Shown: positions 13,391 to 22,903 of the stretch, piece after piece
Layout: each line of letters starts with the position of its first letter
Position numbering within the stretch: position 1 is the stretch's first letter
Assembly: GCA_027076405.1 (NCBI GenBank)
Contig: JALTJN010000515.1
Span: 1 to 64,000, forward strand
DNA: 64,000 nt
Source: Chromatiales bacterium
GTDB lineage: Bacteria; Pseudomonadota; Gammaproteobacteria; UBA6429
Reading direction: 5' to 3'
Translations under genes and position numbers: made by a program
The notes under the pieces: model-generated
Told to the model about the DNA's origin: nothing
Databases searched by the model: none
Seen by the model: the letters and a program-made list of their open reading frames with translations, nothing else

Positions 13391-13493
13391 ATGTAAGGCT
13401 GATTGGACCGACACGGTATTAATTCATCCTGTTATCTAATACGAGTAATAGTGATTTTTGTAGCGTATTGTCGGCCTGAAGGCCGACCTGCAG
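13391..13493. repeat. REP/MITE-like palindromic intergenic repeat, copy 2
   Basis: The right end (13470-13492) has a perfect hairpin with GTCGGCC and GGCCGAC arms and a TGAA loop, ending CCGACCTGCA. The left end (GTAAGGCTGATTGGACCGAC) is a decayed partner. The inner flank GACACGGTATTAA matches copy 1 (GACGCGGTACTTAA) in the same orientation. In copy 1 the left hairpin is intact and in this copy the right one is, so the two have decayed differently. Confidence 0.7.
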
Positions 13494-13502
13494 GTAATTT
13501 AT

Positions 13503-14525
13503 ATGTTTGATTTTTCTTCTTATCACTATGCAAATAGTGAGCCTTCGTTATCTGGTGTCATCCGCACACATTTTTCTGATTTTAAAGTTGATGAAAAATT
13601 CGCCTTTGCAGCTACAGGAGAAGGTGAACATGCTCTTTTGCATATAAAAAAACAGGATACAAATACAGATTGGTTATCCCGACAAATATCAGATTTGGCA
13701 GGTGTTAGAAAAGTTGATGTTAGCTATGCCGGATTGAAAGATCGTCATGCAGTGACAACGCAATGGTTTAGCGTTTGGCTTCCTGGCAAACCTGATCCGG
13801 ACTGGTCTCAATTAAATTCTGATAATGTCGAAATACTGGAAACGATTAGACATAATCGTAAGCTACGTCGGGGAAGTTTACGGGGTAATCAGTTCACTCT
13901 AATCATTCGTGAAGTTGAAGGTGATGCCTCTGACCTTGAACAGCGAATGGAAGTTATTCAACAAGAGGGTGTACCTAATTATTTTGGTGATCAACGCTTT
14001 GGTATTGATGGACAGAATCTGGAAAAAGCAAAAATTATGTTTGCTGGAAAGCGGGTAAAAGATCGTTTTAAACGCTCTATATATTTATCGGCTGCACGCT
14101 CCGCGATGTTTAATGATGTTTTGTCGCAGCGAGTTGATATGGATAAATGGTCTAACGGACTGGCGGGTGATGTCATGTTACTCGATAATAGCCATAGTTA
14201 TTTTCTTGCTTCAGAAATTGATGATGAAATTATTCGGCGTTTACAAGAGCATGATATTCATCCAAGTGGGCCACTCTGGGGCCGGGGGGAATTACTGTCA
14301 AAAGATACTGTTGCGCAACTTGAAAGTGAATTACCGGGCAAGTTTGAAATTTTTGATTTGGGTTTGAGAAATGCCCGTCTTGATCAAGAACGTCGTTCAT
14401 TACGTTTGTCTGTAAATGATTTACAATGGAATTTTGATCGCCAGAACAGGCTTCTTGAGATAAGTTTTTTTCTTCCTGCCGGCGGATATGCAACGTCTGT
14501 TTTACGTGAAATTATAAAGATTTAG
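13503..14525 (+). CDS. truD: tRNA pseudouridine(13) synthase
   Basis: It makes pseudouridine 13 in tRNA(Glu). The 340-aa protein has the TruD motif AGLKDRHAVTTQWFSV with the catalytic Asp in GLKDR, then the inserted TruD domain, and NYFGDQRFGIDGQNLEKA and GPLWGRGELL, all family signatures. It is normal length. The last 4 bp overlap the end of the convergent Smr-domain gene. The usual truD-surE adjacency is interrupted only by that opposite-strand gene. Confidence 0.97.
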   Translation: MFDFSSYHYANSEPSLSGVIRTHFSDFKVDEKFAFAATGEGEHALLHIKKQDTNTDWLSRQISDLAGVRKVDVSYAGLKDRHAVTTQWFSVWLPGKPDPDWSQLNSDNVEILETIRHNRKLRRGSLRGNQFTLIIREVEGDASDLEQRMEVIQQEGVPNYFGDQRFGIDGQNLEKAKIMFAGKRVKDRFKRSIYLSAARSAMFNDVLSQRVDMDKWSNGLAGDVMLLDNSHSYFLASEIDDEIIRRLQEHDIHPSGPLWGRGELLSKDTVAQLESELPGKFEIFDLGLRNARLDQERRSLRLSVNDLQWNFDRQNRLLEISFFLPAGGYATSVLREIIKI

Positions 14526-15103
14526 GCTTGTTTTAAATTGTTTTTTAATAATACATAAAGTGCTCCGGTTCCACCATCTTTAGGTAATGCTGAAGAATAG
14601 GCGAGTACATGATTAAGTTGTGGTAGCCAGTAGGAAACATGACTTTTGAGTACCGGTATTTTTTGTTCTGAACGATAACCTTTGCCATGAATGATTTGTA
14701 TGTAACGTATATTTTGCCTTCTACATTCATACAGAAAATCCAGAATCGCTATTTTTGCTTCTGCCACAGTATAGCCATGTAGATCGAGTACTTCTTCAAC
14801 CGGTAGTTCTCCTCGTCGAAGTTTCTTTTGTAATTTCTGCTGGATACCTGCGCGAGCAAAAAATAGAACATCATTTATTTCAAGATCACGTAAATCGACC
14901 GGATCAGACAAGAATGAGTTTTCCTGAAGATTATTATCATCAAAATCATTTTGTCTGCGTTTAGGTTTAGGTGCAGGTTTTTGTTTAACCGGCTCAATGC
15001 GTTTTTCCGTCACTAATGGACGTACACCCGACATTTCATCCAGAAAAAACTGCTGCTCTTCTTCGCTTATTTTATTGTTTTGTCGGGGTTTTTTATGGGA
15101 CAT
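14522..15103 (-). CDS. Smr-domain protein (YfcN/SmrA type)
   Basis: A 193-aa protein from the ATG at 15103; a GTG two codons upstream is also open. The N-terminal half is charged and likely disordered, with the proline/lysine stretch KQKPAPKPKRRQND. The C-terminal half is an Smr domain with the diagnostic LDLHGYTVAEAKIAILDFL and IIHGKGYRSE motifs and ends GGTGALYVLLK. Smr domains bind and can nick nucleic acids; YfcN/SmrB-type relatives have been linked to ribosome-collision mRNA cleavage. The exact role here is inference. It is the only minus-strand gene between rnhB and rpoS. Confidence 0.9.
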   Translation of the reverse strand: MSHKKPRQNNKISEEEQQFFLDEMSGVRPLVTEKRIEPVKQKPAPKPKRRQNDFDDNNLQENSFLSDPVDLRDLEINDVLFFARAGIQQKLQKKLRRGELPVEEVLDLHGYTVAEAKIAILDFLYECRRQNIRYIQIIHGKGYRSEQKIPVLKSHVSYWLPQLNHVLAYSSALPKDGGTGALYVLLKNNLKQA

Positions 15104-15195
15104 ACACACTATGTACTATGGCTAATTAAGCGCTTAGTGTACCATTAAGGCCAATTAATTTTAGTAAATTAGACTCGCATTTATAGTTGGTTGTT

Positions 15196-15960
15196 ATGCA
15201 AATTTTGATTAGTAATGATGATGGTGTTGATGCTCCGGGTATTAAAACTCTGGAAAAGGGATTGTCAGATATGGCTTCTTTGCAGATTGTTGCCCCCGAT
15301 CGCGATCGTAGTGGTGCAAGTAATTCCCTGACATTAGATAGTCCTATACGCGCTAAAAAGGTCGCAGATAATATTACACAGGTTGCGGGCACACCAACTG
15401 ATTGTGTTCATCTGGCTCTTACCGGGCTTTTGCAATCTGAGCCTGACATGGTCATTTCAGGTATTAATGCCGGTGCGAATATGGGGGATGATGTTTTATA
15501 TTCAGGAACAGTCGCGGCAGCTATGGAAGGCCGTTTTTTAGGTTTACCTTCTATTGCAATATCTCTGGCCAGTAATGGTGATAATAGTCCCTTGCTTCAT
15601 TATGAGACTGCAGTTCAGGTTGCTCGATTTCTTATTAAACGGCTTGAAGATGCCCCTTTTCCATCAAACACGATATTGAATGTAAATGTGCCGGATTGCC
15701 CTTGGGATGATATCAAAGGCATTCAATCGACACGTTTAGGCCACCGACATAAAGCGGAGCCTGTGATTAAAGAAAAGGATCCTCGTGGTCGAAATATCTA
15801 CTGGGTTGGACCGCCGGGAGCTGAGCAAGATGCGGGAGAAGGTACTGATTTTTATGCTTTAAAGCATGGCTTCGTATCTGTTACTCCATTACAGGTTGAT
15901 TTAACTCGTCATGAAGCTCGCGATGGGCTTTCAGATTGGCTTGATAAAGACACTTCCTAG
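15196..15960 (+). CDS. surE: 5'/3'-nucleotidase SurE
   Basis: A survival-linked nucleoside monophosphatase. The ATG at 15196 yields [15 protein letters not shown] (254 aa; E. coli 253) and is preferred over the TTG three codons upstream. The metal-binding Asp-Asp pair is in SNDDG, the Ser in [10 protein letters not shown] and the Asn in [19 protein letters not shown]. It is followed directly by pcm and then nlpD and rpoS, the classical stationary-phase survival cluster. Confidence 0.97.
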   Translation: MQILISNDDGVDAPGIKTLEKGLSDMASLQIVAPDRDRSGASNSLTLDSPIRAKKVADNITQVAGTPTDCVHLALTGLLQSEPDMVISGINAGANMGDDVLYSGTVAAAMEGRFLGLPSIAISLASNGDNSPLLHYETAVQVARFLIKRLEDAPFPSNTILNVNVPDCPWDDIKGIQSTRLGHRHKAEPVIKEKDPRGRNIYWVGPPGAEQDAGEGTDFYALKHGFVSVTPLQVDLTRHEARDGLSDWLDKDTS

Positions 15961-15961
15961 T

Positions 15962-16618
15962 ATGAATTATAACTTAAACGGTATTGGAATGACTTCTCAA
16001 CGTACTCGTGATCGCTTGATCCAGCGATTACGTGAAGAGGGAATTCATAGTGAGCAAGTACTTGAAGTGATGCGCCAGACTCCTCGGCATATTTTTGTTG
16101 ATGAAGCACTGGCAAGCCGTTCGTATGAGGATACTGCTTTGCCGATAGGCCATGGCCAGACGATTTCACAGCCCTATATTGTGGCAAGAATGACTGAATT
16201 GTTGATTGCGAATGGACCGGTTAAACGGGTACTTGAAGTTGGTACAGGATCAGGTTATCAAACGGCAATTTTATCGCCTTTTGTTGAGCAAATATTTACT
16301 GTAGAACGAATAGCGCCGTTACTGGAGCAAGCAAAGGAAAAACATCGTGCTTTAGGCTTGCCTAATATTCGATATTTACTGAGTGATGGTAGCTGGGGCT
16401 GGCCACAACATGCGCCGTTTGATGCCATTATTGCTACGGCTGCCCCTGAAGAAATTCCTCCTGAATTGCCTGAGCAGTTAGCAGATGGTGGTCGTTTAAT
16501 TATTCCACACGGGGCACACGCACAGCAGCGCTTGAGTGTGATAGATCGAGATGGAGATTCATTTACTACAACAGATTTAGATATGGTGAGTTTTGTTCCA
16601 TTAGTGAGGGAGAAGTAG
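15962..16618 (+). CDS. pcm: Protein-L-isoaspartate O-methyltransferase
   Basis: It repairs isoaspartyl residues in aged proteins using S-adenosylmethionine. The start at 15962 ([16 protein letters not shown]) lies 1 bp after the surE stop; the internal ATG at 15989 ([10 protein letters not shown]) matches the N-terminus annotated in Pseudomonas. An ATG at 15911 would overlap surE and add residues without a family match. Motifs are [20 protein letters not shown], the SAM-binding [15 protein letters not shown], and [12 protein letters not shown]. The length, 218 aa, is normal. Confidence 0.95.
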   Translation: MNYNLNGIGMTSQRTRDRLIQRLREEGIHSEQVLEVMRQTPRHIFVDEALASRSYEDTALPIGHGQTISQPYIVARMTELLIANGPVKRVLEVGTGSGYQTAILSPFVEQIFTVERIAPLLEQAKEKHRALGLPNIRYLLSDGSWGWPQHAPFDAIIATAAPEEIPPELPEQLADGGRLIIPHGAHAQQRLSVIDRDGDSFTTTDLDMVSFVPLVREK

Positions 16619-16620
16619 GA

Positions 16621-17202
16621 TTGAAAGTATTTACCCGTATGTATGAGCTTGCCATGAAATGGTCTGTTCATCGCTATGCACCCCGTTATTTAGCTGGAAT
16701 GAGTTTTGCGGAATCTTCATTTTTTCCTGTTCCTGTCGATATTATGCTGGCACCTATGTCGCTCGCAAAACCCGAAAAAGCATGGAATTTTGCTTTTATT
16801 GCGACGCTATTTTCTGTGTTAGGCGGGATTACCGGGTACATTGTGGGCTACTTTGCAATGGATTTACTGGAGCCATGGATACAAACATTTGGCTACTGGG
16901 AGCGTTATCAACAAATTATTTTATGGTTTCAGGAGTGGGGAATTTGGGTGGTTTTTATTGCCGGTTTTTCGCCTGTTCCATATAAGTTATTTACTATCAC
17001 CGCCGGTGCATTAAATATGGCATTGCTGCCTTTTATTCTGATCTCTATTATTGCGCGTGCGGCACGTTTTTATGCTGTTTCTGCATTGATGCTGTGGGGT
17101 GGCGAAAGCATGGAACTGAAGTTAAGAAAATATATGGATGTGATAGGCTGGGCAGTTGTTGTACTTGCTGCAATTGCTTATGTCAGTATTAAATTAATAT
17201 AG
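16621..17202 (+). CDS. VTT/DedA-like inner-membrane protein (YqaA family)
   Basis: A 193-aa membrane protein with about four to five helices and a VTT (SNARE-associated) domain. Landmarks are MSFAESSFFPVPVDIMLAP and IAGFSPVPYKLFTITAGAL, the paired re-entrant-loop motifs of DedA/YqaA proteins. Relatives are implicated in lipid-carrier flipping and proton-dependent homeostasis; the specific role is not known. The start is probably the TTG at 16621, 2 bp after the pcm stop, with GGGAGAAG upstream; an ATG at 16639 is an alternative. This gene between pcm and nlpD is common in gammaproteobacteria. Confidence 0.88.
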   Translation: MKVFTRMYELAMKWSVHRYAPRYLAGMSFAESSFFPVPVDIMLAPMSLAKPEKAWNFAFIATLFSVLGGITGYIVGYFAMDLLEPWIQTFGYWERYQQIILWFQEWGIWVVFIAGFSPVPYKLFTITAGALNMALLPFILISIIARAARFYAVSALMLWGGESMELKLRKYMDVIGWAVVVLAAIAYVSIKLI

Positions 17203-17210
17203 ATTTTATA

Positions 17211-17963
17211 ATGTTGTTTAATTATTTAAAATATTTCATTCTTTGTTTATTATTACTTCTAAATTCGGCTTGTATTTCATTTGTTAAACCGGATTCCAGA
17301 AATAATAATCATTCATTTCGTCACACATCAAAAGTTGTGACTCATCACCGGGTAAAAGCCGGAGAGACCTTATATTCTATTGCATTCCAATATGGGCGCG
17401 ATCCTCGTGATGTTGCACGCTGGAATCGAATTACAAAACCCTACACCATTTATCCAAAACAGCGATTACGCATCGTTCCGGTACGTGGTGACAAAATAAG
17501 AATAAAACAGAATACTAAATCAGTTACAAAATACAGAAGCACGACAAAACGACCGATTGTCACTAAAGTACATACGGTATCAAATGCAAAAAAATTATTC
17601 TGGAAATGGCCAACCAGAGGTAAAGTTGTCAGCACTTTTTCTATTCGCGATCCGGGGCGACGTGGTATTGATATCGTTGGCAGAAAAGGGCAACCTGTTA
17701 GAGCGGCAGCGGCAGGTCGAGTTGTTTATCGAGGTAACGGATTAAGGGGATACGGGAATCTTATTATCATTAAGCATAATGATACTTATTTTAGCGCCTA
17801 TGCCCATACGGAAAGTGTGGTTGTAAAAGAGAATGAAAAGGTAAAGTTAGGGCAAAGAATTGCCGATATGGGTAATACAAGTTCAGATAAAACGAAATTA
17901 CATTTTGAAATTCGTCGTAATGGCAAACCGGTTAATCCGTTGAGGTATTTACCCAAAAATTAA
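17211..17963 (+). CDS. nlpD: NlpD-like lipoprotein, murein hydrolase activator
   Basis: A 250-aa outer-membrane lipoprotein with lipobox LNSAC (Cys21). A LysM peptidoglycan-binding domain lies near residues 45-88 (HHRVKAGETLYSIAFQYG). A basic linker and a LytM/M23 domain (residues about 140-247) follow, ending LHFEIRRNGKPVNPLRYL. The first His of the HxH motif is Lys (TKLHFE) and the HxxxD His is also missing, as in E. coli NlpD. It should therefore be a non-enzymatic activator of an amidase such as AmiC. The gene leads directly into rpoS, and in relatives the rpoS promoter lies inside nlpD. Confidence 0.93.
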   Translation: MLFNYLKYFILCLLLLLNSACISFVKPDSRNNNHSFRHTSKVVTHHRVKAGETLYSIAFQYGRDPRDVARWNRITKPYTIYPKQRLRIVPVRGDKIRIKQNTKSVTKYRSTTKRPIVTKVHTVSNAKKLFWKWPTRGKVVSTFSIRDPGRRGIDIVGRKGQPVRAAAAGRVVYRGNGLRGYGNLIIIKHNDTYFSAYAHTESVVVKENEKVKLGQRIADMGNTSSDKTKLHFEIRRNGKPVNPLRYLPKN

Positions 17964-18012
17964 CCAAATCAACCAGCGACGCTAACTAAGATTACAAGGT
18001 TGTAATAGAAGT

Positions 18013-19011
18013 ATGCCGCAACAAAGTAAGAATAATAAAAAAAATAAAGTCGAAGATGATAAGGTTGTTGAATCAGACGATGTAATCTTGCTTGATGAAG
18101 AAGAGCTTGATGAAGAACCTTTGGGAAAAGAAGTTCCGGATGATGAAAAGAAATTCACTCCCGGTACCATTCCTGCCAGCCAACTAGATGCAACACGTTT
18201 ATACCTTAATGAAATTGGTTTTTCTCCTCTACTGACAGCAGAAGAAGAAGTTTATTATTCACGTAAGCTTTTGAAAGGTGATGAAGCTGCACGTAAAAAA
18301 ATGATTGAATGTAATTTACGTTTAGTTGTTAAAATCTCTCGTCGATATCTTAATCGTGGTTTAGCATTGCTAGACCTGATAGAAGAAGGGAATTTAGGTT
18401 TAATTCGAGCCGTTGAAAAATTTGATCCGGAACGTGGGTTTCGTTTTTCTACCTATGCGACATGGTGGATTAGACAAACAATAGAACGTGGAATAATGAA
18501 CCAAACTCGTACTATTCGTTTACCGATTCATGTTGTTAAAGAAATTAATATTTATTTGCGAGCAGCAAGGCATTTGGCGCAAACGCTTGATCATGAACCA
18601 AGCCCTGAAGAAATTGCAGAGATGGTGGATAAGCCTATCAAAGATGTAAAACGTATGCTGGGTTTAAACGAGCGTACTGCATCGGTAGATAGTCCAATGG
18701 GGCCAGACTCGGAGTCTTCTTTACTCGATGCGATACCGGATGAAAATAATATTGATCCTGTTGTTCTATTGCAAGACGATGACGTAAAAGCCAATATTGA
18801 TAAATGGATTGATCAGCTTACAGAAAAACAACGTGAAGTTGTTACCCGTCGTTTTGGTTTACACGGACATGATGTTTCTACCTTGGAAGAAGTTGGAAAT
18901 AATATTGGTGTTACCCGTGAACGTGTACGACAAATTCAGATTGAAGCATTACGTAAATTAAGAGAAATTCTTGAGAAAGAAGGTTTTTCAGTTGATGCGT
19001 TAATTAAATAA
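18013..19011 (+). CDS. rpoS: RNA polymerase sigma factor RpoS
   Basis: Stationary-phase and general-stress sigma factor, 332 aa. Region 1.2 starts [19 protein letters not shown]. Region 2 has [22 protein letters not shown] and [20 protein letters not shown]. Region 4 has [20 protein letters not shown]. The acidic N-terminal 50 residues (runs of Asp and Glu) are longer than usual. It lies 49 bp after nlpD, the conserved arrangement, and ends at a strong terminator. The genes that often follow rpoS are replaced here by the T6SS. Confidence 0.97.
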   Translation: MPQQSKNNKKNKVEDDKVVESDDVILLDEEELDEEPLGKEVPDDEKKFTPGTIPASQLDATRLYLNEIGFSPLLTAEEEVYYSRKLLKGDEAARKKMIECNLRLVVKISRRYLNRGLALLDLIEEGNLGLIRAVEKFDPERGFRFSTYATWWIRQTIERGIMNQTRTIRLPIHVVKEINIYLRAARHLAQTLDHEPSPEEIAEMVDKPIKDVKRMLGLNERTASVDSPMGPDSESSLLDAIPDENNIDPVVLLQDDDVKANIDKWIDQLTEKQREVVTRRFGLHGHDVSTLEEVGNNIGVTRERVRQIQIEALRKLREILEKEGFSVDALIK

Positions 19012-19038
19012 GCTTTTATTGATAAGTTATATGAAATA

Positions 19039-19067
19039 AAAGAGGCCGTAATGGCCTCTTTTTTTAT
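19039..19067. terminator. Bidirectional intrinsic terminator between rpoS and clpV
   Basis: A perfect 7-bp stem, AGAGGCC (19041-19047) with GGCCTCT (19053-19059) and a GTAAT loop. It is followed by a T7 run on the plus strand and by TTTTATTT on the minus strand. It can end both rpoS and the convergent clpV transcript. Confidence 0.9.
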
Positions 19068-19070
19068 TGT

Positions 19071-21752
19071 TTAATTAATTGAATAACTAAACTGGCCTTC
19101 ATCTGAAACATTAACCCGAATATCAGAAATATCTTCTTCATTAGCAAGCATGGATAAACATTCAGATGCCATTTCAGGTAACATTGTGCGGGTTAAAATA
19201 TTTTCTATGTTTCGTGCACCGGTATCCACTTCTTGACTGCGCGCGACGATATGTAACATGACTTCATCGTCATAACTAAATTCAGCGCCATAATGTTCTT
19301 TTATGCGTTTTTCGATACGACTCATATTTATTTTACATATTTTCATTAAGTTTTCATCATTCAATGGATAGTAAGGGATGACCGTGGTTCTGCCTAAGAA
19401 GGCCGGTTTGAAATATTTTAACAATTGCGGGCGGAATGTTTCTAACAAAAGTTCCGGATCCGGCAGCTCTTCTTCCTGAGCACAAATTGCACGAATATGT
19501 TCTTCGGCAGCATTCGATGTCATGATAATAACCGTATTGCGGAAATCTATATCACGACCTTCACCATCTTTAATTGTACCTTTATCAAACAGGTTATAGA
19601 AAATATCCTGTACACCCGGATGTGCTTTCTCCATTTCATCTAAAAGAATGACGCTGTGTGGATTACGACGTACAGCTTCAGTTAATACTCCGCCTTCACC
19701 ATAACCGACATAACCGGGAGGAGAGCCAAGTAACATAGAGACTTTGTGTTCTTCCTTAAATTCAGACATATTAATAGTCGTTACGTTCTGTTCACCTCCA
19801 TAGAGTAAATCTGCTAATGCAAGAGCTGTTTCTGTTTTACCGACACCACTCGAACCGACCATAAAGAATACACCAACCGGTTTTCTGGGATCGGTTAATC
19901 CGGCACGAGATGTTCTAATGCTTTCAGCGATGGCATGGAGTGCATGGTCCTGACCGATAACGCGTTTTGCTAAAGTATTACCTAGATCAAGAATAGATTG
20001 AATTTCATCTGAAACCATTTTTCCTACAGGAATACCTGTCCAGTTGGCAACAACTTCTGCTATCGCCTGACTATCAACATTAACCTGAATTAACGGTTGC
20101 TCACCCTGAATGTCGGTTAGTTCATCCATTAATTTCTGTAAATTATTTTTAATGCTTTTTCTTTCGCTATCGGTTAAAAGTTTAGGTGCATCTTTTTTCT
20201 TTTGTTCTTCGGAAGATAATTTTTTTGCATTAAAATCTGCTTCAATTTTCTTTTGTAATTCATGAATTTGAGAAACTTTTTCCTTCTCTTTATCCCACTG
20301 TTCATTTTGTTCTTTCAATGTTGCTTCGAGAAGAATTTTATTAACCTGAATTTCCTTGATGCGCTCTTCGCAGTTTCCTAATGTTGCATTTTCTCTTTCA
20401 AGAGAAGTGATGTTGGTTTCTGACTGTTCAATTTGGCGCCGGGTATTTTCTATTGAAGCAGGAGTTGCGCTTTGGCTTAATGATACTCTGGCACAAGCTG
20501 TATCGAGTAAACTGACAGATTTATCCGGAAGTTGGCGAGATGTAATATATCTTGTTGATAGTTTTACCGAGTCGACAATGGCTTCATCCATGATTCGTAC
20601 ACCATGGTGACTTTGCAGCATAACAGATATTGCCCGCATCATGTTAACGGCTTTTTCTTCGTCTGGTTCTTCAATTTTAACCACTTGAAAACGACGGGTT
20701 AAGGCAGGATCTCGCTCAAAATATTTTTTATATTCTGCCCATGTCGTTGCAGCAATTGTACGTAATTCACCACGCGCTAATGCGGGTTTTAGTAAGTTTG
20801 CAGCATCACCCTGACCTTCTTTACCGCCTGCACCGATCAAGGTATGGGCTTCATCGATAAACATAATAATGGGTTGTGGCGATGCTTTAACTTCTGCGAT
20901 AACAGATTTTAATCTGTTTTCAAATTCACCTTTTACACTTGCGCCAGCTTGTAATAATCCCAGATCTAAACTTCGCACAGAAACATCTTTTAAAGGTGCA
21001 GGAACATCTCCAGATGCAATACGTAAAGCAAAACCTTCAACAACAGCGGTTTTACCTACACCAGCCTCACCGGTTAATATCGGGTTGTTCTGGCGACGAC
21101 GAATCAGAATATCTATAATTTGACGTATTTCTTCATCACGTCCAAGTACTGCATCGATTTTTCCCTGTGTTGCTGCTTCAGTAAGATTAACTGTGAATTT
21201 GTCCAGAGCAGGAGACTTACTCGGTGTTACTGGACCATCAGATAAAGATGAGTCACCTATATCAACATTGGATGATTCACTGGTGCTACCTACGATTGAA
21301 CCAACAACAGCTCGTAATGATTCGGGTTGTATTTTCTTCAATTCACCAGATGAAGCTTCGGTGGAACGGCGTAGATTTTCATCCAGCATTAATGCTGCAA
21401 GTACATGTGCTGAAGTAGCTTGTGGGTGTCCATATTCAATTGAAGCTAGCATCCATGCATTTTTTGCCAGATCTACAATCGTTGGTGATAGTGCCGGTGC
21501 ACGTGTATTTCCTGTTTTTATTAGATCGAGCTCTTTGTTAAGATCTTGAGTTAATTTTCCATAATTAATTTCATATTTGTCCAGCAGTGCCAATATATCA
21601 CTGTCCGGTATCTCAAGTAATTTAAGTAACCAGTGTTCAATTTCAACATTATAATGTGTTCGCGATAAGCACAAACCTGCTGCGCCTTCCAAGGCATTCC
21701 TTGTCGGCTCATTAAGTTTTCCAACGAGTGATTTTAAATCAATTGTAATCAT
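19071..21752 (-). CDS. clpV: T6SS sheath-recycling AAA+ ATPase ClpV (TssH)
   Basis: It disassembles contracted TssB/TssC sheaths. The 893-aa Clp/Hsp100 protein starts with a Clp-N domain (KLNEPTRNALEGAAGLC). The first AAA+ module has Walker A GEAGVGKTAVVEG and Walker B IIMFIDEAHTLIG. A coiled-coil M domain lies at about 430-545, and the second AAA+ module has Walker A GSSGVGKTETALA and the GSPPGYVGYGEGG loop. It is the last gene of the minus T6SS operon, 29 bp after tssG. Length and N-terminus fit ClpV rather than ClpB, and the T6SS context confirms it. Confidence 0.96.
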   Translation of the reverse strand: MITIDLKSLVGKLNEPTRNALEGAAGLCLSRTHYNVEIEHWLLKLLEIPDSDILALLDKYEINYGKLTQDLNKELDLIKTGNTRAPALSPTIVDLAKNAWMLASIEYGHPQATSAHVLAALMLDENLRRSTEASSGELKKIQPESLRAVVGSIVGSTSESSNVDIGDSSLSDGPVTPSKSPALDKFTVNLTEAATQGKIDAVLGRDEEIRQIIDILIRRRQNNPILTGEAGVGKTAVVEGFALRIASGDVPAPLKDVSVRSLDLGLLQAGASVKGEFENRLKSVIAEVKASPQPIIMFIDEAHTLIGAGGKEGQGDAANLLKPALARGELRTIAATTWAEYKKYFERDPALTRRFQVVKIEEPDEEKAVNMMRAISVMLQSHHGVRIMDEAIVDSVKLSTRYITSRQLPDKSVSLLDTACARVSLSQSATPASIENTRRQIEQSETNITSLERENATLGNCEERIKEIQVNKILLEATLKEQNEQWDKEKEKVSQIHELQKKIEADFNAKKLSSEEQKKKDAPKLLTDSERKSIKNNLQKLMDELTDIQGEQPLIQVNVDSQAIAEVVANWTGIPVGKMVSDEIQSILDLGNTLAKRVIGQDHALHAIAESIRTSRAGLTDPRKPVGVFFMVGSSGVGKTETALALADLLYGGEQNVTTINMSEFKEEHKVSMLLGSPPGYVGYGEGGVLTEAVRRNPHSVILLDEMEKAHPGVQDIFYNLFDKGTIKDGEGRDIDFRNTVIIMTSNAAEEHIRAICAQEEELPDPELLLETFRPQLLKYFKPAFLGRTTVIPYYPLNDENLMKICKINMSRIEKRIKEHYGAEFSYDDEVMLHIVARSQEVDTGARNIENILTRTMLPEMASECLSMLANEEDISDIRVNVSDEGQFSYSIN

Positions 21753-21781
21753 GAATAATCCCTTAACTTGTTATATTATTT

Positions 21782-22903
21782 TTAACTAATTCTGTTTGCC
21801 GATACTTTAATATCAAGCGTTTCTTTTTTATTTCTTGATGTTTTTGAATGAGTTGATAGCCAGGTGTTCCAGCCCATTACGGCGTTATTATTTCCGAGTT
21901 GTATCTTGTCAGGAATATCTGAACGTTTAACTTTAATAATGAAATCATAGTCATATTCCATACCGAGATAAATTTGCACAATTTCATTTAAGGCTTTTAA
22001 AGCTCTGGTTCCTGGGGAAAATATTTTTAATTGTTCTTTTGTCAGCGGACCTAACACAATTGTTATTTTCCCCTGAGCAAACCATCCTTGTCGACCTAAC
22101 ATAACAGAACGTCCAATACGATTGTTCTGGCCGTTTGGTATTTCGCTTCCGGGTAATCGGGTTCTTACATCCTCTATCAGAGTTTGCCACTGTCCTACAA
22201 ATTCATTAATTTCAATTGGGATTTTAAAGTAACTACCGAGTATCTGTTTTAGTCCAGATGTGGTTTTAACCTGCTGAGATAATAATCCGCTGTAGAAAAA
22301 TAAAGACTCGTCCCGAATATAGAGCCGGTCATTAAGATGTTTTGTCCCTAGTCCTATTAATGATAAAAGTGCTTGTGAATGATCATCTCTCGTTTTAGTT
22401 TTTGACGGGTTGAGCTTTTTTCTTTCATATTCTATTGGTAAATTATATTTACTTGAGGCCTGATAAAATAATGAAATAGTACGATGGTTAAATAAATCAA
22501 GAAATTTTGATAATGATTCATCTTTTAACTTGAGTCGTTTAAGTAATAATTCGGTATAGTGATAAGGGAGAACACCCTGAGAACCAGTTAGCCCCATAAA
22601 ATTAATAGATAAATCCCACTTTTTTGTTTTTTTGTTAGCACTGATTGTAGAAATTTCAGATGAAGAAAAACTTAACGCATTATTCGTTCTAAAGCGGATT
22701 GCTTCCGTGTTTGGTGGTGTGAAAATAGCAACAGGCTGTTTATTGAATTTATATTTATCTTTTGCACCGTTATTAGATGCGGGTGATTCGAGCACCGCCG
22801 AACGTTCCAGCAAGCGAACAGCCTGAAGGAAGGGGAAGTTATACGGTGTTTCTGTTAATTGTGTAATTACAGAAGTATTTTTTCGCCAGCCCTGGGTGGA
22901 CAT
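21782..22903 (-). CDS. tssG: T6SS baseplate protein TssG
   Basis: A baseplate wedge component that binds TssF and TssK. The 373-aa protein has the family opening PYNFPFLQAVRLLERSA and the conserved LSINFMGLTGSQGVLPYHYTELLL stretch, where PYHYT is the classic TssG/VasB motif. The start (MSTQGWRK) lies inside the tssF coding sequence, a 37-bp overlap that suggests translational coupling. Normal length for TssG. Confidence 0.94.
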   Translation of the reverse strand: MSTQGWRKNTSVITQLTETPYNFPFLQAVRLLERSAVLESPASNNGAKDKYKFNKQPVAIFTPPNTEAIRFRTNNALSFSSSEISTISANKKTKKWDLSINFMGLTGSQGVLPYHYTELLLKRLKLKDESLSKFLDLFNHRTISLFYQASSKYNLPIEYERKKLNPSKTKTRDDHSQALLSLIGLGTKHLNDRLYIRDESLFFYSGLLSQQVKTTSGLKQILGSYFKIPIEINEFVGQWQTLIEDVRTRLPGSEIPNGQNNRIGRSVMLGRQGWFAQGKITIVLGPLTKEQLKIFSPGTRALKALNEIVQIYLGMEYDYDFIIKVKRSDIPDKIQLGNNNAVMGWNTWLSTHSKTSRNKKETLDIKVSANRIS

